From positions 5,890,001-5,954,000 of the forward strand of contig JAJQJQ010000006.1 in NCBI GenBank assembly GCA_028622995.1: 64,000 nucleotides of DNA. The letters run 5' to 3'. The DNA is from Panagrolaimus kolymaensis. Lineage: Eukaryota > Nematoda > Chromadorea > Rhabditida > Panagrolaimidae. Within the stretch, counting starts at the first letter, position 1. Each line of letters opens with the position of its first letter. A program made the position numbers and the translations under genes. Below the pieces are notes generated by a model. It was not told where the DNA came from. It searched no databases and saw only the letters and a list, made by a program, of their open reading frames with translations. Of the stretch, positions 22,801 through 35,409 are shown one piece after another.

Positions 22801-25727
22801 CCCATTATTTTTAACAGCAATTTTAGCTGCAGCATTGACTTCATTTTTCAAGCGAAATGATGGATAGTATGTTTTTCTTTTACGTCAAAGATATCCCACA
22901 AAAATTATTTTTAGTTGCTGGATTCGACCCGATTATGCCTTCTTGGCTCTTTGGCTTCCATTGATTTTAATTTTACTTACAATTCCGCTTTATATTATTT
23001 TGATTGCTCGAAGATGGCCAAATTCAGGAATTTCAAAGAGAATTTATGGTCCCTTAACATTACAAGAGGAATTAACGCTTTATGAAGATGCGCAAAAAGA
23101 GAGAGAAAGAAGGGAAAAAGCGAAAGAAAAAAGTAATGATGATTCTATTGAAAAAGGAAACACAAAGAAGGGGGAATTGGAAGACATTGATGTTGACATC
23201 GAAGAACCAACTGATGATGAAAAAGTGGTATTAACAAATCAAACTTTAGCTCGATTGTTGCTACCACAAATATTCTTAGCTATTCCATTGGTAAGCAATG
23301 TTTAACATCTATTTATTTTTTGATAGATAAATTTTAGATTGCTCAAAATTTGGCTTTGTATTATGCAAATTTAACAGGATGGCATTATTTATCTTTTCTT
23401 ACTCAAGCATTTCATTTATTAGCTTTGCATGGAATTGATATAATTGAAAAGAAAATTCCTCAAGCTAAAAAATATAGTACGATGGGAGTTGGTTGGATTC
23501 GTAAAAAAATTGGCAAACAACCAAACAAAACCCAAAATGGAGATGAAGAAGCTCCAAATCGTAAAAATAAAAAACGACAGGAAAATGGACTTCCCAATAA
23601 TATTGAAGATTTGGAGCCAGATGTACTTCGACGAAATTCAGAGACAGTTTCGCCTCACTTGGAAAGAATACGATTGGCTCAAAAGCCAAATGAAGCACAA
23701 GTAACCATCATTGAACCTGAGCATCAATTATCAGAAGGAAACCCAAGTCCTGAACCACATCGAAGAATGCGATTAGCTTCTTCCATTAGTGTTACAAGTT
23801 ATCCAAGTGAAGAAAATTATGTGAAAGAAGATGATGAAGTTATGATAATTAAGGAAGAAGGAAATAAAGCTTTTGCCGGAGATGCTGCTTCAATTGCAAG
23901 CTTAAAGAGCTTTAAAGGAGATGGAGAGCCAGTGAAAGTTCATGTGTTGAAACTTGAACAACGGTTGTCATTGACTCCGATGACTAAAAAAGGTTTAAAA
24001 AATTTATCATCTGTTAGTAATAAAAAAAAAGAAGCTAGTTTTGATTGGGAAAATGTTGAATATGATGAAGCAGAGAGTCAAAATAATTCGGAAAGCGTAC
24101 TCTTTAAGTATACAGTAGAAAAATACTTTATTGACCCAAATACTCTGCATAATATGCCGCTAGCCCCTAGGAAAGTAATAAACTAGTAATACCTGGAAGT
24201 TTTTCAGATGACGAACTCCCACCATTTGAGAATCCAGAAGACATTGAACATGAATTTGCTGGAATGGCGGCGGGAGAAGAAAGATTCATTGATGAAGTCG
24301 TTAACCCTAATCAACCAACGAATAACTACTCTGATAACGGAACCGACATTATTGATAGTTTACCCGATATTGGAGAAGCTTCACACTCTCAATCAAATGA
24401 TTTAGAAATGTACTATTTGGATGACCATGAAATACATTTACTTTCGCCCGATCAACATTTACCATTGGATTTACCCTTTATTCGGGAGCCAATTGAAATG
24501 TCGATTTGGAATGATCAAACACCATCCTATATTCCACTGATAAGAGAAATATCAACAAAAACAAGTGACACGAGTGAGGAAGAAAATTTAATTGAGCAGG
24601 TGTTAAATGCAGAACTACTGAGAAGTAATTATTCTGATACAACTTCACGAATAATCGATAGTTTGCCGCCTATTGAAGTAACGGCCAATTACGAGCCAAA
24701 TTATACAGAAATGTATCATTTTAATAAACATGGAATTCATTTGCTTTCGCCCGATAAACATTTGCCATTGGATATTCCATTTGTTCGAACTCCAATTGAA
24801 GAAGTTATTGCTCATGGAATTACTCCATCTTATATTCCATTGGATACTTCGAGAAGAGGTTCAAGGGTTTCCATTCCAACTTCATCAAGACGAGGGTCAA
24901 GAGTATCAATTCAAATGAGTGAAAAAGTTGATGATATGGTTGATGAAGTTTTGGAAGCCGTTGTTGCTCCACAAAAAGAAGAACATCATCTTGAAGATAA
25001 ATGGGTTGAAAATTTGCCAGCTTATTATAATTTACCAAATTATGAAATAAATATGGATAAATTATATTCCTTCAACAATCAAGGAATTCAATTGCTTTCA
25101 TTGGATGAACATTTGTCTTTGGATTTCCCTTTCATTCGTGAACCAATTGAAGAAGCGGTTCAACGTAATCGAGTTCCTTCATATATCCCGGTTGAGACAG
25201 AACTCATAGAAACTCATGAACCAAAAATAGAGGAAGAATTAGTTAAAAAAGTTCTTGATGTCAAAATTGGAAGTGGTGTCGATGTCTCGACTCCAACGAG
25301 CCATCATAAAGATTGGATGCCTGGGAGGCCTGAAATCCTCCATAATCCAGAAGACGGTGATGCAACTCCAACTCATGGTCAAGGTTATTCCATTAATTTC
25401 CCATCAAATCCTTTACCCCGTGAAACTATTTATTTCGACCATGATTTACCTAGAATTGAACTTTCTGCTCCTCAACTTCACCAACAATATTCAATAATTT
25501 CAACTGAAACTGCAGCAAGTGTTTATATCACTCCACCCGAAACTCCTATTCACAATCCCGGTAACGTCCATTTTACAACTCATTCTCATCATGGACATGA
25601 ATCATCTGATACTGATTCCGATTCACATTTTCCATGGTTTAAATCTAAAACTTTGCGCGATGGAAAACTTGTTGGCCCTGAAAATGTTGTTCATTCCGAT
25701 GATACCACCTCCCACGATGAAGTTTAA
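19837..25727 (+). CDS. Adhesion-like (family B2) seven-TM receptor with repeat-bearing tail
   Basis: Twelve exons (19837-20075, 20191-20471, 20519-20740, 20789-21027, 21074-21398, 21469-21782, 22088-22225, 22272-22609, 22663-22866, 22915-23290, 23338-24174, about 24231-25727) give about 1669 aa. A signal peptide opens a glycosylated ectodomain of about 600 residues with a mucin-like Ser/Thr/Pro linker (exon 3), a helical part and paired cysteines. Seven TM helices follow (about 600-930). Family marks are the YGIPL of TM4 and the YCWIRPDYAF loop before TM5. I see no GPS cleavage motif (no HLT before TM1). The third cytoplasmic loop is long and charged, and the tail is about 740 aa. Exon 12 holds three repeats centred on LLSPDQHLPLD and PSYIPL; the chain ends in DEV, a possible PDZ ligand. 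The exon 11/12 junction is my least certain one: the 24175-24230 intron keeps the frame, but a better acceptor (TTTTCAG, 24207) does not. Confidence 0.82.
24345..25194 (+). repeat. Three protein repeats in the receptor tail
   Basis: Repeat cores at about 24345-24543, 24650-24844 and 25000-25194 share an order of elements: IIDSLP-like start, Y-x(4-5)-IHLLSPD-x-HLPLD, PF-x-RxPIEE, and PSYIPL end. Each is preceded by an acidic helix (FIDEVVNP, LIEQVLNA, MVDEVLEA). A fourth helix (LVKKVLDV) follows the third repeat without a core. No known domain fits. Confidence 0.85.
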
Positions 25728-25896
25728 ATCCTCTTTTTTTTGCCACTTTTATTTTTATTTTATTCAATTTTTATGTAAACTTTCAAAAGAAAAATAAATT
25801 CTTTTATAAATAAAAAATTTCAAATGTATTTTCAAGCAAAAAAAATCAACTAATGTAAGAGAAAAATAAAAAACAAGAAAGCAAAAAAGAAATCAA

Positions 25897-27228
25897 TCAT
25901 TTTTTAGTGATCAATCGAGATGAATCTGATTCATAAAGAGATCCATTTGCAATTGCAGCTAAAGAATTTCCTGAACTTGAAGAAGGAATTCTTGGATAAA
26001 TGTTTTGATAAATGATTTGTTCTTGGATTTCAGAGATAATATTGTCGTTGATTACAATTTGAGAAGTAATAATTAGAGGGCCATTGAATAATCCATAACT
26101 TCTAATTTTTACCTAAAAAAATAATAAAAATTAAATAAGACACAAATTAATTTTTAAAATACTTTTACAAAATTTAAAAAAACTGCAAAAACATTTGCCC
26201 GGGGTGAGGCTCGAACTCACGGCCTTCAGATTATGAGACTGACGCGCTGCCTGCTGCGCTACCCAGGCGATGTTCTCTGACATGCAGTTTTGATGGACAA
26301 ACAAAATGCAAAAAAGAAATAAAACTCACATAAACATAGTGGCGAATTTGGAACAAACTGCTGCTTCGAACGGTTGGAAGACAATGAAGAGTGGGGATAT
26401 TTTTGATATGTTGAGAGCGACAAAGCTCAGGGATCTATAAAAATCAAAAATAAATTTCCAAAAAATGGGGTAAAAATGAAAAATTACTTTGACTTTTTCT
26501 TTTGAAGAATGTGAAAGACAAGAAAAAACATCGAAATTATAAACTCCGCTTAAAGTCGGTTTAGCTATTTGAACAACAGATAAAATTCCCGTTTCAATGG
26601 CTTTTACTGATGATGGGCGATCATTGGAAATATTAATAGATACAATAACATTTTCATGACGAGAAAAAACTCGTTTATTAATATTTACCTAAAATTGTTT
26701 TAATGAGTAATTATTTCAAAAATAAACAAAATATTTTACCATCGCTCTTAAAGTTTTATTTGAAAACCATGCCTTTCTTTTATCAATAATTGTATTTGGT
26801 CGGGCTAAAGCTGGAGCAAGACTTAAATCAATTTTAGGAGTAACTTTAAATGTAATTGTTTTGCGCTTATTAAACCACCAAGGAACATGAATTTCAGCTT
26901 TAATAAAATATTTGATTGAACCAAAACCCCCATCAAAACTTGGTGGACAAGTTGATGGAAGAATAAAAACAAATGGGTATTCATAATGCCCGGGTGGAAG
27001 TTCATGTTTGAGTGAATGCCATAGCATTGATTCATAACTAAAATATACTTCGTCTGGAACAAACGAAAAAATAATATGAGCTCGACCAAATGCATGAACA
27101 GTAATTTTAGAAGTTTTGAGAATAGAAGTAGTTGAAATTTTAACTTTTCCAGAAATCGTTGAACCAGGAGCAAAAGTTTGAGTTGGATCTTCAAGTTCTA
27201 TTGAAAAAAGATTTACATCCACCGTCAT
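25897..27228 (-). CDS. Alpha-arrestin (ARRDC-like) protein
   Basis: Four exons (27228-26740, 26688-26488, 26434-26330, 26112-25897) give 336 aa. Residues 1 to about 155 are an arrestin N domain (GSTISGKVKI, AFGRAHIIF, LPPGHYEYPFVF, YFIKAEIHVPWWF). An arrestin C domain follows from about 163. Alpha-arrestins recruit NEDD4-type ubiquitin ligases to membrane receptors and transporters; no PPxY motif is seen here, so that link is unproven. The third intron (217 nt, others about 50) contains a complete tRNA-Met on the same strand. It is clearly diverged from the arrestin cluster at 40-48 kb but shares its fold motifs. Confidence 0.87.
26196..26268 (-). tRNA. tRNA-Met (CAT, elongator type)
   Basis: A 73-nt clover-leaf on the minus strand. 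It starts GCCTGGG and ends CCCGGGCA, with anticodon loop CTCATAA and T-loop TTCGAGC. It lies wholly inside the third intron of the alpha-arrestin gene, in the same orientation. Elongator class follows from GCC...GGCA ends and the T-loop; initiator tRNA would start with A and have an AUCGAAA-type loop. Confidence 0.95.
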
Positions 27229-28789
27229 TTTTTGTTATTTGAGATTTAAATAAATTTGAAGAAATTGATTCAATAAAATTCAAGAAAACCCAAACCAAAA
27301 ATATCCAATAATGATTATGAGTTCTTCTTTTTTTCTTCAATAAACTAAGCAACCAGCGCTGTTGTTATTATTTTTATATTCTATCTTCACTGCTTCCTTA
27401 GAGCTCTTTTTTTCACTTCACAAAAAAAAGAAGAGAAAAACAACAACAACAAAAAAAGACTTCGGGCCTTTTTTTCTGCCACTCTTTGCAAAAAAAGGTT
27501 TTCTTATTTTTTTCATGTGCATTATTATTGATTTCCTCCTTGAATGTATTTGAACCAAAAAACATAATTAAAAGCATTAAAAAAATATGGTTTAGAGTTT
27601 GATTTTAGTTTTGCTTTGTAGTTTTAAAGATCGTTTAATCAATCAATAGCTTTGAAAAACTATTTTTCAACAACAAACAAAAAAATATAAGAATTTCTTT
27701 CATCATCTTTGTGAACGCTGTCTCTCTTGATAAGAGAAGGGCAAAAGCAAGAAAGACTAATAACTTAAACAATCAAACGTGGAGGAAAAGAAAAAAAAAG
27801 CTTAAAAGCGTTTAAGCTTTAGTTGGAATTTGACTTCGAAAAAAATACAAACTTTACACAAAAAATGAACAAAACTAAAATACAACAAAATTATAGTAGT
27901 TTTGAGGAAGCAAATTTGTAAATGAGATCAATGAAAAAATAAACGATAATTCATAGACAAACAACATTATCGAAAGCTTGTATCAAAGCAAGTTTGAACA
28001 AATGTCTTCTTTAGTTCAAAAGCATGCATGTTTATTCACGCTCAAGAGTTAATGAAAAAAGACTTCCGTGATTTTTAGACTTTATAAATTCTCAGAAAAC
28101 AGATATATTTATATATTTTATTTTAGTATTTGTTTACGTCAAATTTTTGACAATTCACACGCATTATTTTTAAAAAATTTCATAACTTAACAAAAGAAAG
28201 TTCTATGAAATTTAATAAAATTTTAATAAAATTGTAGTTAATTTTTTCTTTCTTTATTTTGTTTTTGTTACGACATAACTAATTTTTAATTATACATAAA
28301 ATAAAGTATTACGGTAATATGTGAGACCTTTGTTTTCAATAATATTTAAATTATAAAAACTTACTATTATTCCCTTCGCTTAAAATTTTACTGTAAGCCA
28401 ACAAATTAATAAAAAAATTCATTTATTTTTTCTTCTTGTGCCTTTTTATTGCTTCCAAATATCACTTCCTGAATTTTTTTTTTGAACAGTATTTTGTGTT
28501 CTAATTTTATTTTTCCTCATATTTATCTCCTCATTAGACAGACACCTATAAACTTAGTCTCTCTCCTTTACCACCCGAGTTGTTGTTTACCTCTTTATAC
28601 TTGATTTTTTGCGCTTTATCAAATATTCAGTCTTTTAAAATAAAAAAGAATTAAAGAATCTTTCCGCTTTTTTTGTTTGTCCAAAAACACATTTATGTCA
28701 CACAAACTTTGTGTTCTTCATTCAATGTGATTCACACCCGCTTTTATTTTGAGAGAGAGATAGGAAAGACTAAAACTAAAAGACTCTAA
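27229..28789. other. Gene-free stretch between the arrestin and first esterase
   Basis: AT-rich, with CTCTCTCC and GAGAGAGA tracts near the esterase start. Divergent promoter region by position. No gene, RNA or repeat supported. Confidence 0.5.
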
Positions 28790-31237
28790 ATGCAATGGAA
28801 AAAAAAGATCATTATTCATTTGGTGACATTGAGCATCATCATCGCAATAACCATGGCTGCTGCATCGTCTGATATTACAATTGGTAAAAGTACTACAACT
28901 TCGGAAGCTTTTGATAAAAGTCATCCAATTGGAGTTAAAACTGAATATGGAAATATTGAAGGATTTATTCACACTGCAGATGATGGAACAAAAGCCAATA
29001 TCTTTTTAGGTGTTCCTTTTGCTCAACCACCAAATGGAGAATTGAGATTTGAGGTAAGAAAATTTATAGAAGAAAAATAAATAAATAAAAAACTGTGAGG
29101 ATGATATGTAAATAAATCCAAAAAAAGGAAAAAATTAACATCAAACATTTGGCAAATATGAATAATCTTTATTGTCTTTTTTTCAGCGTCCATTACCTCC
29201 ACTTAAATGGTCTGATACATTACAATGCAAAGAATTTAAAAATTCTTGCATTCCTTATCACAAATTTTGGATTCAAAATCCAACATTCTCCGAAGATTGC
29301 CTCTATGTCAATATTATGGCTCCCACTGAACCTTCTTCCGATCCTAAAGGTTATCCAGTTTTAGTTTACATTCATGGCGGAGGATTTAGTTTTGGTGATG
29401 TAATTAAATGTGGTTTTGATAAAATCACTAAAACTTATGCTAAACGTGGAATTATTACTGTTACTGTTCCATATCGAGTTGGACTTTATGGTAAAAAAAA
29501 TATTAGTCTTAAAGTAGTTGTTGAGTTCTTTGATTTTTAGGTTTCATGTCACTTGGAACTAAAGATGAACCCGGAAACATAGGACTTTGGGATCAAACAG
29601 CAGCATTAAAATTTGTTAAAGATAATATCAAAAACTTTGGTGGAAATAATAATAATATCACGATATGGGGTCAAAGTGCTGGATCAGCTTCTGTTGATTC
29701 ATTGGCTTTATCACCACATTCAAGAGGTAAAAAAGAAAATAAATCCGTTTAAAAATGAATAAATTTAGATTTATTCCAAAAAGTTATCCAAGCAAGCGGA
29801 TGCGCTCTTGATGAATGGGCTTCGACAGCTCCAGTAATTAAACTCACAAAAGCAATCGCCAAATATCTTGGTTGCGAATCGAATGATCCAAAGGAAATCA
29901 AAGCGTTTTTGAAGAAACAAAAATGGGAAGACATTATGGAAATTTCTTCAACAAAAGTAAGCTTTCATCATCATCGTTTTTATATTTGCTTCCATTTTCA
30001 TGGAAGCTTTCCAAAATTTATTGATTTTACAAACCACTTTTAAAAAGGGCTTGAAACATTTACATACCTCAAAAGGTATATTAAAATACAAAGATATCAA
30101 ACCAAACTTTGGGTTTTTATGATGCAATGAAATAAAAAAATTGCGTGAATTGTGAACGGTTCTCAGCGAAACAAAGAACTATTTTTCAATTAAAAAATAT
30201 TTTGAAGGAAAACTTCTCCTCTTTTTTGTACTTTTTTCTTTCTTTCAGTTTGTCATCGATGACCGATCAAAAGATAATTACATGGGTTGGGGACCTCGAT
30301 TGGATGATGACTTCTTTGATGGCAAGACTGTTACACAACTCATTGAAGAAGCTCCCAAAAAACCCACGATTATGGGTTTAATGACGCTTGAAGGTGGACC
30401 ATTTTTAGGTAAACAATGCTGCCTTCATTTTTATTTCAAGGAACTAAATTTTGCTTTTATTTAGCCCTTGGAGTAAATCCATCCGACTTTAAAACATATT
30501 CAGCTGAAAATATTACCAATGCAATTAAAAATCGTTATGTTCCTGAATCAAGAGCTGGCAAAGACGCGACAGCAATTCAAGAAGAGTTAATTGACTTTTA
30601 TGTTAAACGCGATGCCCCATCGAATCCAACTCCACCATTTTATATTCAGCGTCATGGCGACCTTATATCTGACTTGATGTTTAACATGGAGGTTTTAAAG
30701 GAAGCCGATCTCAAAGCAAAACTTGGATGGCCCGTTTATTTTTATTTTTGGAATCATATGAGTCCATCCATGATTGCTATGTTCCCATTTTCTAAAGGTT
30801 GGACTATTTTAAAAACTCATTAAAAAAATAAAAAATTCAATATCAAAACTTTACAGGTGCTTGGCATTCCTACGATTTATCATATTCCTTCGATCAAATA
30901 ACTTATGCTCAAGATAAAAAGGGTGATCCTGAAATTAAAGTTCAAACACATTGGGCTGAAATTTTTGCTAATTTTGCTAAAACTGGGTTAGTTTCAAAGT
31001 TCCAAAACTTAAAAAATAAACATTTTTCATTACAGAAATCCAAATTGTGAAACTGTTTCATTCCCAAAATATTCGGTTGAAAAGAAAGAAGCTCTTTGGC
31101 TTGAACCTGAAGCTTCCATCAAAAATTCAGTTTGGCAAGATCGTTGTGAATTTTGGGAAAAGCTCGAGAAAAAATATGACTACAATCCTCTTCGCGGCCT
31201 TACTCGTGAACAAATTGCAAATCGTTATTCAGAATAA
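28790..31237 (+). CDS. Secreted carboxylesterase, paralogue 1 of the tandem cluster
   Basis: Eight exons (28790-29053, 29187-29490, 29541-29726, 29769-29956, 30249-30408, 30465-30797, 30857-30986, 31036-31237) give 588 aa, normal for type-B carboxylesterases. A signal peptide is followed by the alpha/beta-hydrolase fold. The oxyanion-hole motif YIHGGGF is present, and the triad can be assigned as Ser235 (GQSAGSAS), Glu362 (TLEGG) and His482 (GAWHSYD). SEDCLYVNI matches the family signature. It should hydrolyse esters of lipids or xenobiotics in a secretory or gut compartment, as C. elegans GES-1 does; substrate unknown. It has a longer N-terminal linker than its two downstream copies. No ER-retention signal (ends NRYSE), so probably secreted. 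Confidence 0.93.
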
Positions 31238-32250
31238 ATATGACATTTCTAAATTTTTAAAAGTTGTAAACATTTATGCTTTTTACTTTTTTATTATTTA
31301 TTTTTAATGAGCTTATAAATGATGAAGTTTATAAATAAAATAAATTACTTTTTTTTGTATCCTTTTCAAATAACATTTTTCATTACTCAAAATGACATTT
31401 ATGAATCCCAACAAACCCATAATAGAATTACATTGATCGGTTTCAGAAGTATGGAGATTATAATCCTCATTTAGTAGAATCGTGATTATTTCGGTGGAGC
31501 TTTCAAATATTTTTTTTCATGGAAAAAGTGGCCCATTAGCTTAAAATTTTGTTTTTACCATTTAAAAAATCTGCAAGCTTTCAAATTTTACATAAAACAA
31601 TTTTACAAAATAATGGATGAAACTCTTCTTTTTTGAGAAATAAATACCGAAGAGAACGCAGCTTTATATCTTCACAAGAGTATATTGCAATATGGATAGC
31701 TATCGTCGAAGAATGATTATCATTTCAATCGTTTTTATTGCTTGGTTTAATTTTATCCCAATGCACAGTAAATTTTCGTTTCAATTGAAAGAAAAATAAT
31801 TTCCGTTCATAGACTCATGCTTTCTCATTTCAGAATGAATCTTTGATTATTATTTTTTAAAAACAAAAAGCATAATTGGTTTTTTATGGATGTCTGCTTC
31901 ATCATATGTTCTAAAAGCCATCAAACCCATAAAAGTACATAAAAATCATTCAACCTACAGAATTTCACGTGATTTGTGTACTTTTGACAGGAGTTAATTG
32001 GAGTTCAATGGAAATGTTGCATTTTTTTCCATTGTTATCATTCAATGATGGAAAATTAAAGCCGTTCATACAATCATAAAAAATCATTGATAACCTTTTT
32101 TTGACAGTTTTATGGCTTAAAAGATCAAATTTCAATAAATGGCAACATTTTGATTGGTACCATTGTTTCTTTAAAAAGGCAACATTAAAACTAACAATCA
32201 AATAAAAGAAATGTATATAGGAAATAATAACAATTAAGAAATTTTAGGTA
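31238..32250. other. Intergenic between esterase 1 and esterase 2
   Basis: AATAAA-type signals of the upstream gene near 31335. A short frame from ATG at 31692 has a hydrophobic start but ends after about 25 codons. TTATCA at 32035-32040 is a possible GATA-type site. Nothing else. Confidence 0.5.
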
Positions 32251-34333
32251 ATGTTTGACCGAGCTTTTCATCTGCTGTTATGCTTCGCCATAGTATTAAC
32301 CGTAACTGCCATCGCTATTAATCCCATTAATGATAGAAGAGTGTTTGCGAAAACAACCTATGGTCCAATCGAAGGCTTCCGTCATATGTCAAGAGATGGG
32401 ACAAAATCTAATGTTTTTCTTGGAATACCGTATGCCAAACCACCCCTCAATGAACTTCGCTTTGAAGTAAGCCCATTCCATGGTTATGACAAAAATGAAA
32501 ACTATCAAAAATTTTTAGCGCCCAGTAGCTCCATCAAAATGGGTTTTGCCTCGAAGTTGCAAAAGTTTTCAATCTGCCTGTTATCCAATTCAATGGGTTT
32601 TTTACCAACCCAACGTAACTTACAATGAAGATTGTCTTTATGTCAATGTTATTGCTCCCACCGTGCCATCATTGAATCCTAAAGGTTATCCCGTAATAGT
32701 TTATATTCATGGAGGTGGATTTGTATCGAGCGATGTTATTCGAGCTGGTTATGATAAAGCCACACAAAATTATGTTAGACGTGGAGTAATACTTGTTACG
32801 GTTCCATATCGTCTTGGAATTTATGGTAAGTTACCCATCTATTTTATGCAATCATTTTTTCTTTGATTTTTTTTAGGTTTCATGTCTCTTGGAACAAAAG
32901 AAGATCCTGGAAATATTGGACTTTGGGATCAAATTGCGGCTTTAAAATTTATCAAAGGAAATATCAAATATTTTGGTGGAAATCCAAACAATTTAATTTT
33001 ATGGGGACAAAGTGCTGGTTCCTCTTCCATTGACTTATTATCACTTTCACCACATTCAAGAGGTATCATACTTATGTTATTCATGATAGCTGAACGTTAT
33101 AATTTTAGATCTCTTCCAAAAAGCGATTCAAGGCAGTGGTAGTGCAATAAATGAATGGGCTAGTAGTATGCCTGTGAAAAGAGTAACCATAAATCTTGCC
33201 AAAGCTATGGGTTGCACCGCCACTGAACCAACAGATATTAAAGCATTTTTGAAAGCTCAAACTTGGGATACAATTTTAAATGTTTCTTCAACTGTACGTG
33301 AAAACTTAACTTTAAATTTTTTTAAAAATTAAATGATAATTTTCAGTTTGGGGGAGTTGAAGCTCTACCAAATTATATTGGTTTTGCTCCTCGATATGAT
33401 GATGATTTCTTTGATGGAAAAACTGTTGAACAATTACTTCAAGAAGCTCCACCCAAACCCATTATAGTTGGATTAACCACTGTTGAAGGTGCAGGATTCA
33501 CAAGTATATCTTTTCTATTAACATCCAAATCTTTTGAGAAATATAATTTTTAGATTTGAGAGGAAAAACCCCTGAAGAATATGCAACTTTTACTGCTCAA
33601 AATTTGACAGAAGCTATAAAAGCCACTGTACCAGAAGCCATTGCGGGTCCTGAATATCAAGCAATTCGAGAAGACCTCATTAATTATTTTGTTTATGATT
33701 CCGCTCCTGAACAACCTGATTCTAATTTTTATATCCTTCGATATGCTCAATTTGTCTCAGACTATATGTTTATGCAACAAGTTTTTAATCAAACAGATGC
33801 GAAAGTTAAACTTGGTTGGCCCGTTTACTTTTATTTCTGGAATCACCTTAGCGCCCCAGTTCAAGCAACTTTGCCCATGGTTAAAGGTTTGATTTTTTAA
33901 ATTTTAGTGAAACTAATATTGCATGGATTTTAAAGGTGGATGGCATGTGGCTGAAATCTTTTACGCTTTGGATCAAATGGTTTTCCCAATGGATGTTTTT
34001 GGTAAAACCGAAAATAGAATCCAGAATTATTATGCTGATCTTTTTGCAACCTTTGCTTACACTGGGTGAGATTCTTTCTCCAAAATTCGAGAGCACTTTA
34101 ATAATTCCAAAAAAACTTTTAGAAAACCATATTTCACTGAATTCCTTTTCCCAAAATATGATTTATCAACAAGGAAATCACTTTGGATTGATCCAACTCT
34201 TTCCATTAAAAAAGATTTCATTGGAGATAGACGCCGTTTTTGGATAGAACATGGAAGCAAATTCAATTTCAATGTTTTACGTGGACGAACTCGTCAACAA
34301 ATTATCGATGGCTCACCATTGGATGAAAATTGA
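32251..34333 (+). CDS. Secreted carboxylesterase, paralogue 2
   Basis: Eight exons (32251-32466, 32519-32825, 32877-33062, 33109-33293, 33347-33503, 33554-33886, 33936-34065, 34123-34333) give 574 aa, with the same eight-exon layout and similar junctions as its neighbours, so it arose by tandem duplication. Signal peptide, YIHGGGF oxyanion motif, nucleophile GQSAGSSS, acid in TVEGAG and histidine in GGWHVAE are all present, so it should be active. ATTTTAG lies three bases before the ATG, which could be a trans-splice acceptor. Closer to paralogue 3 than to paralogue 1: both share the C-terminal SLWIDPTLSIK block and a FNVLRGRTR-type end. Confidence 0.93.
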
Positions 34334-35409
34334 ACAAGAAAAAAATGCTAAAATATGTATAATTTTATTTTGAAAACTTATAATTTTGTAAATAAAATTA
34401 TTACTACTGTTTTTTCTTAATTTTAATCTTTTTTTTCACAACATAAAAATGCAATTATGCTTAGTTCTTATAAATTTGAGTGAATCACTATCTTTTATCA
34501 TTTTTAGTTTTTTACACTTCCGGTGAAAGAAAAGAAAGTATATATTTGATTGCAATTAACTATAAAAAGGTTCTCCTTCCAAATTTAGTTTTACATAGCA
34601 CGAAAAAAAATACTTTAGTTTTATAATATCTTGGTGCTTTGGACGATCACCTTCATAGCCATTGAACCTTTCTCATTTTCTCTTCTCCAGACATTCGCGC
34701 TTTTTTTCCGTGATTTTTATCAACAAATAAAAAAAATAATCACTTGGTAAAAACGATGCACTTTTAATGTTTAAAAAAAGTGAAAAACATCTACATATAA
34801 AAATATTGATTGCTTTTTATGACTTAAATATTTTAGAAAATTTCTTCTTTTATGGCTTAATTATGTCTGACAAACTTAACATTTGATTTTTTTTTTTAAT
34901 TTTTCAAAAATAGGTTTTCTTTTTTTGCTATCAGGTTAAAGCCATTTTTCATTTTTTTTGGACAGCTGTATAATTATTTAAACGGTTTTCAAACAAATCT
35001 CTTGTTTCATTGTATCATCCATTTCATCGTTCAAGAATTTTAGCGGAAGTAAATATTTACACATACTAACTCCATTTTATTAAAAGAAGGTTTTATTGTA
35101 TAATTTTTATAAATAGAACCTTTTGTATTTTATAAGCAAAAGTGCAAATTAAAAAAATTCATGTTCAAAGAGAAAATAGCAAAAATCTTTTCTAAACAGG
35201 AATGGCGATAACCGTAAAAAAATTCATTATGTTTTTTTTTTCATTGCGTGCAACCCTTGAAAACTTTTCTTTGTGTAAGGCTTTGTATATCCTAAAATAG
35301 AAATTTAAAAAATACTGTATCATACGTAATTTACGAGGAGGTGAAGCGCCGTAGTAGTTGCCTGTTTTTGTTTTCCATTATTTTAAAATGAATTTTAATT
35401 TTTAGCACA
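34334..35409. other. Intergenic between esterase 2 and esterase 3
   Basis: AATAAAATT near 34391 is the likely polyadenylation signal of esterase 2. GGCGATAACC near 35205 contains a GATA core. TTTTTAG just before the downstream ATG resembles a trans-splice acceptor. No gene seen. Confidence 0.5.

Noticed and set aside
31692..31770. Short hydrophobic leader-like frame (MDSYRRRMIIISIVF)
   Set aside because: Ends after about 25 codons or after one poor intron, with no mature peptide. Cannot be told from chance.
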